A stretch of DNA of 64,000 bases, taken from contig JANFAH010000093.1 of the NCBI GenBank assembly GCA_024663395.1, positions 100,688-164,687 on the forward strand, given 5' to 3'. Shown here in pieces: positions 10,521-23,799 of this stretch (the stretch's first letter is position 1; each line of letters opens with the position of its first letter). This DNA is from Pisolithus tinctorius. Lineage: Eukaryota; Basidiomycota; Agaricomycetes; Boletales; Pisolithaceae. Made by a program: the position numbers and the translations under genes. The notes under the pieces are model-generated. The model worked only from the letters and a program-made list of their open reading frames with translations. It had not been told where the DNA came from and did not search any database.

Positions 10521-12320
10521 TCAGCTAGGGTAGACTCCGGTCGACCATGACCACTCCCAGGCTCTCTCCTCCGGGTGCGCTATGCAATCTTGGTATACGT
10601 CGAGGTCTGGTCTCCACACGCGCACAGTTCTGTCATCAGCACAGGAGGCGATCATGTCGGTTGCCCAGTCAACAGCGCCGACCTCACCGGTTTGTCCACG
10701 CAGCTCCACGGCAGTGGTTGGAGGCACCGCAGAAGAAAGACGGCCAACGTTGCTAACGTCGTAGAGAAAAAGACTGCCATTCTTTGCCGTGCATCCGCTG
10801 GCGAGCCATCTTCCACACGGTGAGCTTGCCAGACGAACATAAAAGCTAGACAGCATGTTGGGGTGCGTAATCGATTCCATATGCGTCAGCGATGAAGAAT
10901 CGTAAGCATGGATATAATTATCGGCTCCGAGCGCGAAGAGAAGACCAGATGTAGGTCCCGAACCGGCACATAGGGCCATGAGGCCGCGCGCGCGGCGAGC
11001 ACCGTGAAGCATCGTTGGATCTGTGGGAGACGTACACGCTGGAGCCATTGGGGGAGACTTTTTTGTCCGCTTTCCAGTTGCACTAACTTTCGGCTGCCGG
11101 AGGTCCCACATATTAAGAATACTGCGCTTCAGGTCAGTGACCGCCTCGTAGAGTCGCAGTAGTCTTACCCATCAAATGATCCACAGCTTACAAGAGTGTC
11201 GGGATTGCTGTAGAGCAGGCCGGTGACACTTCTTGGCAAGTGCATCGTTTTCCTCCTCCCCCCTTTGTTCTTCTCTTGTCCATGGGCGGCATCAATGGCT
11301 ATAACCGGGCGCAATGGTGAGGCGTTTTCGCTTGTTCCAGAATTTCCATCATTGGCGGTGACCCGTAAATCCCAGAGGTAGATATTTCCGTCTCGGCTTC
11401 CCGTGCTTAGCAGATCGGGATGCGATGGATTCCATGCAATGCACTTGACAGTACTTGAGTGTCCCTGAAGGACTTGTATGACTTGCTGAGTCTCCACGGA
11501 AGTGATGTGAGTCCTTTTGTCTCCTGATGCTGTCGCCAGAATAGAATCATCCAGATTCCACTTGATATCGAATATGCCATTATAATGTGGCTGAAAAAGC
11601 GTTCGTTGGGACTCTACAAAAATAAAGCCGTCCGTCATTTGGATTGACGGATACGCATGGAGGTAATTACCAAATTCCCAGTCATGTCGTTTCGAAGTGT
11701 TCAGGATCATGACACTCCCCTCTTCAGTAGCTACCGCGAGGAATGGAGTGCTGTTGCGTTTCGCGCCTGGAAACCCGTCAGTCGGAGTACTTAAGCAAGA
11801 CATTAATCTCGGCACACTAACCATTGGAATATGCACAAGCATAAGGTGGAGTGACGAAATGGGTATCCGACAAAGAATGACAGGTATACACATCGGATTT
11901 GTGTGATGATACAAATGACTGCAAAATCCGACGAGAAGGGACTGGGTGGGAGTGAACTCTACTTCGGAAACAAACGCAGCACGATATATATAAAATTGAC
12001 GTACGGATGGTTCGCGTAGGGCCAATGGGGGAACGGAAGGATGCAGTTCTGAGCAGGTTGAACATGGTCTGGCGACGTGTTCTGCCATTGACGACTTCAA
12101 CAACCCCCATATCGACATCACCCTCTGTGTTCTGGGCAGTCACGACTCTGGGTCGTTTGGATGGTGTGTCGTCGGGTTGGGCAATTCTACGTTTGCAACC
12201 CACATCTTGCGGAGGCGTCGGCAGAGCCGCGATCGCAAAGCCAACTCTGCTAGCCGGATCGATGTTTGTCGCATTTGCCAGTGGTCTGCAGGGTGTGACG
12301 TTGGGTGTAGGAAGTGCCAT
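10521..12320 (-). CDS. CDT2: Cdt2/DTL-like WD40 receptor of the CRL4 ubiquitin ligase
   Basis: Substrate adaptor that, with Ddb1 and Cul4, marks PCNA-bound Cdt1 and CDK inhibitors for destruction in S phase. Exons on the minus strand: 11822-12320, 11671-11766, 11169-11613, 10521-11121, giving 546 residues. The N-terminal about 110 residues are disordered with several TP sites (for example TPSKRP). Then come WD repeats: AVATEEGSVMIL, a FDIKWNLDDSILATASGD block, SRDGNIYLWDLR, FDGILNMWDLR and DDRTVRVWRPD. The PHYNGIFDIKW and CGSFDG signatures resemble human DTL and fission yeast Cdt2. The join near 11950-12000 in exon 1 may hide a further short intron. Start taken at the first ATG; an upstream TTG extension is discounted. 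Mlu-box elements lie just upstream. Confidence 0.85.
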
Positions 12321-12359
12321 CGCCGCTGAGGAGAGGACAGACGACTTGCCGCTATTACG

Positions 12360-12389
12360 ACGCGTTGTCAGACGCGCCAATAAACGCGT
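12360..12389. promoter_or_regulatory. Mlu-box (MCB/E2F-like) cluster in the CDT2-LYS12 promoter
   Basis: Two exact ACGCGT palindromes (12360-12365 and 12384-12389) flank GACGCGCC (12371-12378), all within 30 bp and 40-70 bp upstream of the CDT2 start codon. ACGCGT is the site of the G1/S factor MBF in yeasts. CDT2 transcription is MBF-dependent in fission yeast, so the placement makes functional sense. Binding here is inferred. Confidence 0.65.
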
Positions 12390-12399
12390 CGTGTTTGTT

Positions 12400-12407
12400 C
12401 ACGTGAC
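12400..12407 (+). promoter_or_regulatory. CACGTGAC element between CDT2 and LYS12
   Basis: Exact CACGTGAC lying 80 bp from the CDT2 start and about 100 bp from the LYS12 start, in the shared divergent promoter. Confidence 0.5.
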
Positions 12408-12508
12408 AATGAACATGCTGCTGTCATGATGTTGTCCGATTGGAGGCCGATTATTCGGTTAACCGTCTTCCTCAATCTTGTCGAGTCCAGCCAATTCACT
12501 AGGAATTC

Positions 12509-14078
<1,570 letters not shown>

Positions 14079-14402
14079 GGAGGACTGCGATACTAGCTCG
14101 GACTGGGGCTGAGATGGACATACTAGTTACTGTATTCCCACATGAACACCTCGTGTTTGTTCACGGGACGAATCGCTATGTCATGTAAGGCACCGGAAAC
14201 GTGTTTCATAGACCCCCTCGGTGGGGTACATAACGTGGAGATATCTCATGATCAGAGAGCTCTTATTACATGCCCTCTGCCACGATAAGTAGCGTTCACT
14301 TCGCGTGTTCCTTGAGTTTTTCATTTCGTTTCGCGTGGTTGCGTGCGTCACCACCCACGAGGCTAGCAATACTCGTTCCCTGCCTACGATCGACTTCGCG
14401 AA

Positions 14403-16718
14403 ATGGGCAAGAATGCAAATAAGAAGGGGAAGCAGAAGGAGACTGCCCCCGCCGTCCCTGCCTCCACGCCGGCGCCTCCCCATCCCCCTCCCCCTCCCCC
14501 GCCTCCACCTCCACCTCCTTCCACTGTTCCGATAATACAAGCACCATCTCCACCCGCTGCAAAACACATACGGCATCCCCCTACTACCATGGCAGTGATC
14601 GAGGAAGAAGACGCCCAGGCGGGTCCCTCCGGTGAGTCTATCCGACTATACTGCAACACAACCAAGACGAGTTGGTTCATTCACGGGCCAAAGGCTAATC
14701 AGATCTGCATAGGGGACTCGTATGAAGGTACAGAGGGATGGCAAGATGTGGGTCAGCAGGAAGACATGTCGGACGCGGGGTGGGCAGCGGGATCCATCAT
14801 GGATCCCGGAAATGGTAATGACAACTGGGCCGTTGCTAACGACACCCAAGGCTGGGAAATAAATTCTGCTGCAGCACCGCCTGCTCCTCCTCCTCCACCC
14901 CAACCTCAGCAGCAGAAACACCCGGGCGGAGGCAAGGCCCAGACTAGGCATCAACAGCAGCAATTTGCTCAGCCGCAACAACATCGACACGAACAACAAC
15001 ACCCGCAGCATGTTAACGCGTCGTCTATGGGGCAAACAGCTTGGAACCACCCAGAAGGCGTGAGGAGGACGACCTGGAATACCGCCAAGAATCACAACAT
15101 GAAAGATGGCGCTTGGACTACTTGGGCTAACGAAGGCTCGTGGGATGTCCAGTCTGCAGCACCAGATTCGATGGAAGACTGGAGCGAAGGCAATAGCGGG
15201 AACGACCTCAACAACTGGGGTCAAACGGGCTCCGCCTGGGGTCGTTCGGCGTCCGTTCCCTCTGCACATACACATACAACATCGCGTCAACAACAAAGCG
15301 GGTGGCAGAACTGGAGTGCAGAGGCACAGAGGTTACCTAAGGTGACATTTGATCCAGCTATTCCCCTCTCCCCTAGCACTGCTGGCAAGAAGCCGGTTCT
15401 CTCCCAACACCAGCGGTCCCAGATTTTAAATGCATTGCTTAACCGATCACAACAGAATCACCAACCATACACTGTTCCCCAAAATCGGGGTGGAACATAC
15501 CCTCAGGCTGCCGACGTAGGCTGGCAGCAGGCGCCACAGGCGTGGCTACCGCCCAACACGCAGAAAATTGCTCACCAACAACCTCCCAACCTCGACGTGC
15601 AACACGAATACCACGACGGGAACGGGAACGGGAAAAAGAACAAGAAAAACAGAAAGCAGAAGAAACAGCAGCACCAAGAAACCAACGACGTTTGGGGTCT
15701 TGGCGGCGGTTGGAATGACCAAGATGAAACTGAGGATGACTCCGTAGGTGATGACTGGGGTCGGAAGGTACACTTCCCTCCATCTAACAACGGTGTCCAT
15801 CCCGCACCTCCCGCACCTCCCGCACCTCCTGCACCTGCACCTCGTGCACCCGTTGATCCTTTTAGCATCTACGCTTCTCCGACAAACTCCCTGGGTATTA
15901 CTTTGTATCCTAACGACACGCCAATGTCCAAAACACTTGCCTATGCTTACCACGGTACCGGAGCATCACCGGGCGGCGACACCGGTCGCATCGCAATGCG
16001 CCAACTTGCAGATGTGCACTTTATCGAATCGCACGGGAAGGCTATCCAAGGCGTGTGGAATGCTTTTTACAACCGACGGCGCAAGGCAGATGACCGCTTT
16101 CACTGGTTGTTCCCTCCTGGAAAGGATGAACGTGTCGCTGGGCTCATGGCTTGGATCGACATGGTATCCGCTGCCATTGCGTCTTATGGAGTCTGTTTTT
16201 TCCCTCCTTTTTCCTGTCAACCAAATGTCCTTATCCATTGCTTAGCTTCAGAAGTTCCTACAAACACGACAACGCGGAGCGCTCTTCGTGAATGCTGACT
16301 ACAGTCCTCCCCAAGCGCCCGGCCAGCCAGCCTTAGACTGGATGACTTGGGAACAGATCCAACCCACCATGGATCGCGTCTTGCAGGAGTCCGTCGGGTA
16401 CTACAAACCTGCAACCCATGTGGTCATTTTTGTCTACCTTTCATCACCCTCTGGAAATAGCGTCGCCATCTGGAGGCGGAAGCTTACTATACCCGATAAC
16501 GTTCGACTTGCATACCAAGCCCAGATTACGCAGATCATATCTGCTTTGCCTGCAGTATACCGTGTCTTAGTTGACGAGTACGTAGATAAACCGGCGTGTG
16601 CCAGTTTTACGTGCGCTAATGTTACCGCAGGTTACCCAAGAAACCCGACGCTGCGCCGCCCCCACCGCCCAAAGAAAAGAAAAAACGGAAGTGGTACAAG
16701 CTATGGTTATTCTCATGA
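14403..16718 (+). CDS. Pro/Gln/Trp-rich protein with a conserved C-terminal domain of unknown function
   Basis: Exons 14403-16190, 16246-16577 and 16631-16718 give 735 residues. Residues 1-20 are Lys-rich, then a run of 13-14 prolines, then a long disordered stretch rich in Gln, Asn, Pro and regularly spaced Trp (WQDVG, WAVAND, WEINS, WNHPEG and others). From about residue 520 a folded domain begins, with GKAIQGVWNAFY, FHWLFPPGKDERV, LFVNADY, WEQIQPTMDRVLQESVGYY and NSVAIWRRKLTIP. I have seen similar domains annotated as CcmS-related in agaric proteins, but function is unknown. An 81-nt stretch at 14632-14712 with gtgagt and tgcatag ends may be spliced out in frame. The tail KKKRKWYKLWLF is basic and aromatic. 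Confidence 0.7.
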
Positions 16719-16997
16719 CTTCTCATTTCTTCCTGTAGGAACAGTATCGCTTTCCTCTTTGTTTGTTCTCCATCTTCAGATACGGGTATGTTTGTCTTCT
16801 TTGCGCTTGTTCTGCAATGCTGTCGATTTTATCTTCCACTGTCTTCATATACAATTAGGTGGTTCCGAATGGAGTAGCATCTGGGATACAGTACATCGGT
16901 GTAAGTTAGTGATAACGGCGGACAATGATACAAAGCCTGTTGGGATAGATTATCCCCTCATAAAGGTCAGGATGATGTACTACTTGTGAATGACCCC

Positions 16998-17639
16998 CTA
17001 AATATCATCTTGAGGGTTGCTTAGCGGTGTGTTTGAGTGAGGAGGTTTATACAATCTCAATGCAAGGTCGCGCAGCCTTTCGACACCATGCTTATCTGCA
17101 GCTGACGTCATCCCCATGGATAATTGTACTTCATGCATGAATTCTGCGATATTAGCCAGTGACAACCCAAGCTGAGGGAGCACACTATACAGGTGCTCCC
17201 TGTGAATTTAGAATGCAGCAGTATCAGACGTCACAAAACGAGAAGTAGACTCGGTGGCATATGTAGCTTACCCTGTCTGCCTCAGTTCCGAAGAATGCTT
17301 CAACAGGTCAGCTCTGATGGCGACGTCGGATGATTCGGTTCGAATGCGATGGTACTCAGAGTTCTGCCGGAGAAGCGAGAGCTCGTTTCGTACGACGTCT
17401 AGTTCCTTCCGCAGTGCCGCCTCGCGGGCCAATGTCTGCAAGTTCCTTTGCATCACGTTCGTGCTCGCAGCCAATTGCTCCAGTTGGCGGGACAAGTGGG
17501 TCATGCGTCTGTTGATAAAGACGTAAGGAATGATCGTGAAGGGTGTTAGAAAGGTGGCGAGGACGGCGAAAGTGGTAATAGCTGGATGCTGCTGGTGGGC
17601 GTTCCTCCCTGAGGATGGGTTCGCGTCAAGGGCTGGCAT
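16998..17639 (-). CDS. Small membrane-anchored coiled-coil protein
   Basis: Two exons (17272-17639 and 16998-17199, minus strand; the gttaag-type donor keeps phase) give 189 residues. One hydrophobic segment lies near residues 23-43 (FAVLATFLTPFTIIPYVFI), followed by Asn-Arg-Arg. A charged helical region follows (SRQLEQLAAS to LRQNSEY), likely a coiled coil, and then a helical C-terminal part. The topology looks like a tail on one side of an organelle membrane. I do not recognise the family. It is divergent from the GAS2-domain gene, with 300 bp between starts. Confidence 0.6.
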
Positions 17640-17939
17640 TTGTTGGGAGACCTTAGAATGTTTGCACCGATGACGACGACGATTCTGAATCCGCTATTAC
17701 TAGAAGTGATGGGGTCAAAAACTGTAATTATAATTAGCAGCCCGGGGATTTCTTAGGTAATCTATACTGTTGCTACCTTGACCATCATTTGCCTCGTTGG
17801 AGTCAGGCTGCAAGACAGCGCCGGGTTTGCAGCGTGCCCGAGAGAGCAGTCTACACTACTACCATCCCGGGAAATGCTGCATCGTTGCGGTTGATTACTT
17901 CGTTTGCAGTCTCAAATCTTCCATTCTCTATAGGACTCC

Positions 17940-20900
17940 ATGTGCTCCGACACTGAGGCCGTGCACACTTTGGCCCCCACACCCGACATAGCGTCTGGTA
18001 CGCTTCCTCCTGTCATCTCCCATCAGGCCTTCGGTGGCTCTGAAGTCCCCCCTGCTGTTTCTGAGGATGCTTGTAACCCCCAAGTTTCAGAAGAAGAGAC
18101 CCTGGAATCCCACGAGGTGATCGAGCTTCAGGCATTCAGCGAACGGAAAGCATGGATAGAGGAGAAAATTAAAGTGAGGAATCGCGTGGCTCCGTTTGCA
18201 TTTGGTTCTCATTTCATTCCCTACCCAGTTCTTGGAGAGTCTTCCACCCATTGAAGTGTTCGTTGGCATTGACGCCTTGCGAAGTTCGGCCGAGGTTATC
18301 CCCGGTTTACCCACGCGCCACCAGGTGGAAGAGTGGCTTGCTGAACATGATAGGATTGAAAAGGAAACCGAGATATTTGATTCTGGCGAGCTTAGGAAGC
18401 TTAGAAAATTCACAAAGGGTGCGAGGCGACATTACGACTGCAGTCTTCGTTCGCCCGGCTGACGTGATCTCATAGCGGCCACTCAGCGCCACCTGTCACC
18501 AGAAGACACTGATCTAATCGAGCTTACGCTCACTACCATTTTTGAGTTAGACAAACTCCTCCACCTCCTACGCGACCGTTCTGAAAACCTCGATCTCCTC
18601 GATGTCCGACTCACCTGGGAAGAGCAAAGAACTGCAGCATGGTCAGACCTTCGCAAGATTTTCGCCGACATCGAAACTTTCCTTGTTACCCGTGCCAGGT
18701 GGTCACCATCCATATATGAGGTCATGACAAAACACGAAGAGAAACCTTCGGCGCGGCGCGGTTCGGTCGCTTCTATGGCTTCGGATACATCTGCTACATT
18801 CGGTGCTGGCTTCTCTCGCTCTGCGCGCTTCAAACTCGCGGAACTCCTCTCACGTGACGCAGCTCAGATTGCTGGCAAGATCTCCTCTCTCCGGCACGGG
18901 AGAATAGCCTCAGCAGGCAAGGCACTAGACAAGCTCATCGAAAACAGCCGTAAGCCGGTACCAGAAGAGCTTTTGGATGAACAAGACAAACTCGAAGAGA
19001 AAGGCATCAGCGACATGGAAGACGTAGGCAAGTTCGTTATGAGCATAGTCTCTCAATGGCGGAAGTAATATCGCAGACCATCTCTCTAACATATTTCAGG
19101 CTGATGTTATGTTCAGGGCCGACGAACTTTATGTCGAGACTGTGAAGGACCGTAGTGCAGCACAGAACCTCATGGAAGAGATAGAGACGGCCAGGCTTTA
19201 CCACCCGACACCCCGTCAGAGTGGCAGTTTTATATCTCGCGCGGATACGTTGGTCAAGCGGCTTGCCCTTCGTGGGAATCCATTTACAGACTCGAGCTTG
19301 TTCCCCCGTCCAACGCACTCTTTGTTTCTGGAACAGGAATCCTTCAACGAAAAACTCGTCCAGAGTCTTTCCTCAGATTTGTTTAGCACTAGAGAACTTG
19401 TCTCCAAGGTCGAATCCCTTGCCAGAGAGTATCGGGCGGGCTATGAAGCGGTGAAGGAGATCGATACCCTTTCACAACGCGTAGAAGAATCACTGTTGCT
19501 GTCCCGCTCTGTCGTCCACAGACTTTCAAATGGCGTCGATGCCTCAGATGGGGACGGCTCTCCGCCGGATTTATCAACGCGCCATTGCTTGGAACCGACA
19601 GCACATGCCGCTTTCCTTACTCTTCTCCCTTCAATATTCCAGGATGCGGACCAGGCAAAAACCACTATCACTACGCTCACTAACAGGTACCAGCTTGCTC
19701 TGCTCAACCTAGCTCGTCCTGGTATCGATCCTACGTTTAAACAAAACGCCTCGACTCCACTTAATACTCTTCTCACTGCGCACAACGAGATTCTTGCAGT
19801 TGTCAGTGAGACGAACACTCGTGTCGGTCGCCTCCGACTCGTGAGGAGGGTGTGGTCGATGATGGGCAAACTCAAAAAGTCACTGCAGAATGTTCAGCAG
19901 GATCTAGCTGAAATTATGGTTAAGGAGCGTTGGACGCAGCGAATGGATATCACGGAGCCCCTGACACCGAAAACCCCAGAGGCAGAACTCCCTTCTGCAT
20001 GTCCAACTTTGTCGAATATTTCCTCTCGAATTGAAACTATACGACATACTCTCTCCCACGACATCGAGGAGCCTCTCTCTTCCCTATTCGGTTCTCTGGA
20101 GCAACCACTGTCCGACTTCCTTGTGCGAACATCCACGGATTTGATGGAACGGTTAGACAATTTGAAAGAGATGATACCCTTTGTGGGGGCCATCCAATCA
20201 CAGTCTTCTACCATGGCCTCTATTCAAGAGGATGTTCATGATTTGCAGGTGAAAATAGAGGATCTGAGAATTCGTTATGACGTTGCCATTGAAGAGATCT
20301 TGGCGGGCGATGTATCAAACGACACCTTGACGGAGGAACAATTACACCTTCAAGCAGATGCAGATTCACTCCGCGAGGGCGTTCGAGCTTTTACCGACGG
20401 GATTGTGCAGCGAGTACATTTCGTATCACGTGGCCCTTATTCCGAGACGTTCTCCAAAATCTTCCCCCGCAAGAAATCTTCCTTAACCGACATCTTTGTC
20501 GGCTCTGAGCTGGCTCCGATGATCAACTGCCCCTTCACGCCTGGAAGTCTGGACGACGCTGTTCGCGCAGACTGTAATTCGTTCACGATGAGACTGGCAG
20601 GAGAGTTGGAAAGTTTGGACCGGAAAGCTGGCGACTTGAAATTGGTATGTATGGCCAAGGTTGTTGATGCGGGGGTCGCTTCTGCTAGTGAGGATATCCG
20701 GGGGGTTTATCGAGAACTTGAAGAGTTGCGATCAACACTCTCCTCGGTTTCTCATGCGGAGGAAACGCTTGAACGAATACAGATGTTGTCTCAGGATGTC
20801 GAACGCCATGCTTCCAGGCACAGATCCCGCCTCTTCCGCTCGCTCTCCTTGATAAGGGACTGTCTTCGACAGATGGAAATGGTTTCCAGCCCGCGAGCTG

Positions 20901-23477
20901 CTCACGAGCAGTTGCTCACGTCTCGCAGGCGTGCTGTGGATGATCTCGAGCTCAAGGTTAATACCTGGGGAGACCGCGCCACGGTTTTGCTAGGTGAAAT
21001 CTCCGAGTCCTTGCTTATGGAGACTCGAAGGCTTGAGGCCATCCGCGTGCAAAGAGAAAGAGAAGCAGAAGAGAGACGACAACGAGAGCGAGAGGAGAAG
21101 GAGCGTTTTGCAGAACAGGCGAGAATCCTGGAGGAACGCCGCCTGGAGGAGGAACGGAAGGTGCACGAACGATCGGCTCTCGAAGCAGAACGACTGGCTC
21201 AAGAGCAGCTCGCCCGTGAGAGCGCCGAGGGGCAGGCCCACGAGCGACCCGCCGATGAGGAGGCGAAGATAGAAGCCCAAGAGCAAGCGGCTCACGGGCG
21301 GACGGAGAAAGACGCTGGAGAGCGACTTGCTTCTGAGAAGACAGCCGTAGAGGGCTTTACCAGGAACGAAGGCGGTCCATCGAATCAGTTCCAAGAACCC
21401 GATCTCTCCATGTCCCTCGACTCTGAAACCGAGAAAGTTCTGCACGACACGATGGACCATGGTCTTCAAAGCAGGGTTCACCAGACCTCTTCTCCCAAGA
21501 AGACACCTTTCTCTTCAATCTGCGACGACGAAGGTTGGCAACCGCCGACGGCTTGTCTTTCTTTGTAGTAAACTGACCTACGTTCCAGATGTTTTCGGCC
21601 CGTCAGTGGTGCCTTCATGGTCACCTACCAAGGCTGACAGGACGGATGAATTGTATACTCGGATCGTTTCGTTGAGGAAGCGTCTTCGGTCGATCGGCAT
21701 CAACGAGGTTGCAAGACCACCAGCAACAAACGCCTCCTCTCTTCGATTACCCACATTAGAACAATACGGAAAGATGAACGCTCGATTCACATCTATCCTA
21801 TCCGAAGCTGCTGAACTCCCTGCACGCTGCACTTCTCCCGTTTCAGATTTAGAGCTTCGCTCCCTCAGGACCGAGGTCGAAGCTTCTGAGGAACTTCTGC
21901 AGCGCATTCGCCAACTTGCAGACTTGGCTGACGCCGCCAACCGTGCTGACAACTCCTTAAGCGATCTTCTGGAACACATCGACAGTTATCCGTCCCCTCC
22001 AGCTGGACCTCTATCGAGCCCGCATATCTCCAACCCTCATCTTCCACCAGAGGAGCAATTGAGTGCTCGCATCGGTTTCACGAGACGTGGTGTTACACAG
22101 GTAACCACCTACCTTGAACCGGTAAACGATGATACCCGCGCCGTGGCCGAACACGACCGTGTTCGGCAAACTTGGACGGAATTAGAGGAGATGGCTAATG
22201 ACCGTACCAATGGAAGAAAATCACGACCTTCCAGTGTGCTTAGCACCAGTAGGAATAGTAGCGTATCTAGTCGCAGCTCGCACTCGGCGGTCAGCACCCC
22301 CAAGAACGGTCCAAGCAATCATCAGAGGAAGGCGAGTGGGTACTCGAGTCTCTCTGTGAAAGGTACCCCAAGAAACAGTTTCCTTACACCCAGCCTTCCA
22401 TCGTCAAGGCGCGCTGTATCGGGGTCATCCGATACCGGCCGCCGGCCCTCCAGCAAATTGTCCATGTTGTCTGCAGCGAGCAGTCGCTCTGTTTCTGGAC
22501 CCATAGGACAACGGTCTACGCCAACTACGTCTTCCCTCTATAACTCTACGTTCGCATCTCGCCAGCGTACTGCTAGCTTATCCTCCAATGCCCCCACCCC
22601 AACGCCGCAGCCTTCCCTCAGTACGCGGCCGAGAGCGCAAACCAGATCTCGGGCTTCGCCAACCCCTTCGGAACTTTCAAGTAATTCTAGATCAACTCAC
22701 CACCGCTCGTCGTCATCAATGTCTACGTGGTCTCGCGCTCCTAGACAGTCGTTTCCATCATCTAACAGAATACAAACCCCGCCCCGAAAAACGCAGCCTG
22801 TTCCCAAAAAAGCTTATGTCGCCAATCCCCAAAATAAGCTCGATGTTGCTGTTGGTGACGTAGTAAACAAACTACCTGTCAACATCAACGTAGAGGTTGT
22901 TGCCGACACTTGGCAAGACCAGAGTGGCAAGTACTGGATCGGAGATCAAGAGCCGAAGCTATGCTTTTGTCGTATATTACGATCTCAAACGGTTATGGTG
23001 CGTGTTGGCGGTGGATGGCAGGAACTTTCGAAGTACGTTTTAGGGATCGATTTAAGACCACATTCTCATAGCTTGCGTAGATTTATCAAAGATCACTTTG
23101 CAGACGTGTTCCGGATTATGCCCCCCGAGTCCCCTAGTCGCCTTGGATCACCCCGCCTTGGAATTCGAGAAGAAAGGTGGATCAGTTCCGCGACATTATT
23201 GGAAGCTCCCGAGATTATCACTTCTCCCCCTCGTACCCCAGAACCCCGTTGTAATCCGATCCCGTCATTCATTCTTTCGACTCCAAGCGGTCATAGTCCA
23301 CATTCGGTGAAATCCACACCTTCGTCAGGATCGCCGTTGGCCCCACTGCAATTTTTGAGGCGTGCTGCTCCAGATGCAACCTCAATTCGGCCGGTCACAC
23401 CTTCGAAGCCACCTACTCACCGCCCTCGTTCTACCATACCTAACACTCCGGCGCGGCGCACCGTCTGGAGACCCTAA
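17940..23477 (+). CDS. Large coiled-coil protein with a GAS2-related (GAR) microtubule-binding domain
   Basis: Probable cytoskeletal linker. Six exons (17940-18173, 18229-18418, 18476-19064, 19117-21533, 21589-23032, 23081-23477) give 1756 residues. The first about 1000 residues are helical, spectrin-like segments. A charged REREAEERRQREREEKER coiled coil lies near 20.9-21.2 kb, a Ser/Pro/Arg-rich linker follows at 22.2-22.8 kb, and then a GAR domain (NKLDVAVGDVVNKLP to VRVGGGWQELSKFIKDHF). The GAR signature GKYWIGD plus VRVGGGW is clear. GAR domains in GAS2 and spectraplakins bind microtubules. The N-terminal part may relate to the Kar9 family, which I could not confirm. The C-terminal 130 residues are rich in SP and TP, possible CDK or EB1-related sites. 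Confidence 0.82.
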
Positions 23478-23799
23478 TATCCATCGATTCCCCCGAATAT
23501 CATTAATTATTGCATTCGTGTTCCGTTTGACGACAAGGACGTTTACTGACCATACCATTGATCGCTGTCATACATTTTTCTTGCTTTGTACCGGACTTGT
23601 TTCATAGACTTGTTATGACTACTCTGAACTGGATAACTCTCGACCACGGAATCGCCTTTGAATAAAGGTCGTTTGGCAAAAACTGATGGGTGTGTGACAC
23701 TCGAAGTTGACCGTCGTGTGGCTGTGTCCTAAATTTGAACTTGCCCGCCGCCGGGCCCCTGATGGTTTCACGGTAAGAGCTGCGTGCCGCGCTGGAGGA

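Noticed and set aside
12321..12380. Upstream extension of CDT2 through a TTG codon
   Set aside because: No ATG, and the stretch overlaps the promoter elements. The first ATG at 12320 is preferred.
14181..14680. Gly-rich and Trp/Arg-rich minus-strand frames
   Set aside because: They are antisense shadows of the polyproline coding stretch of the 14403 gene.
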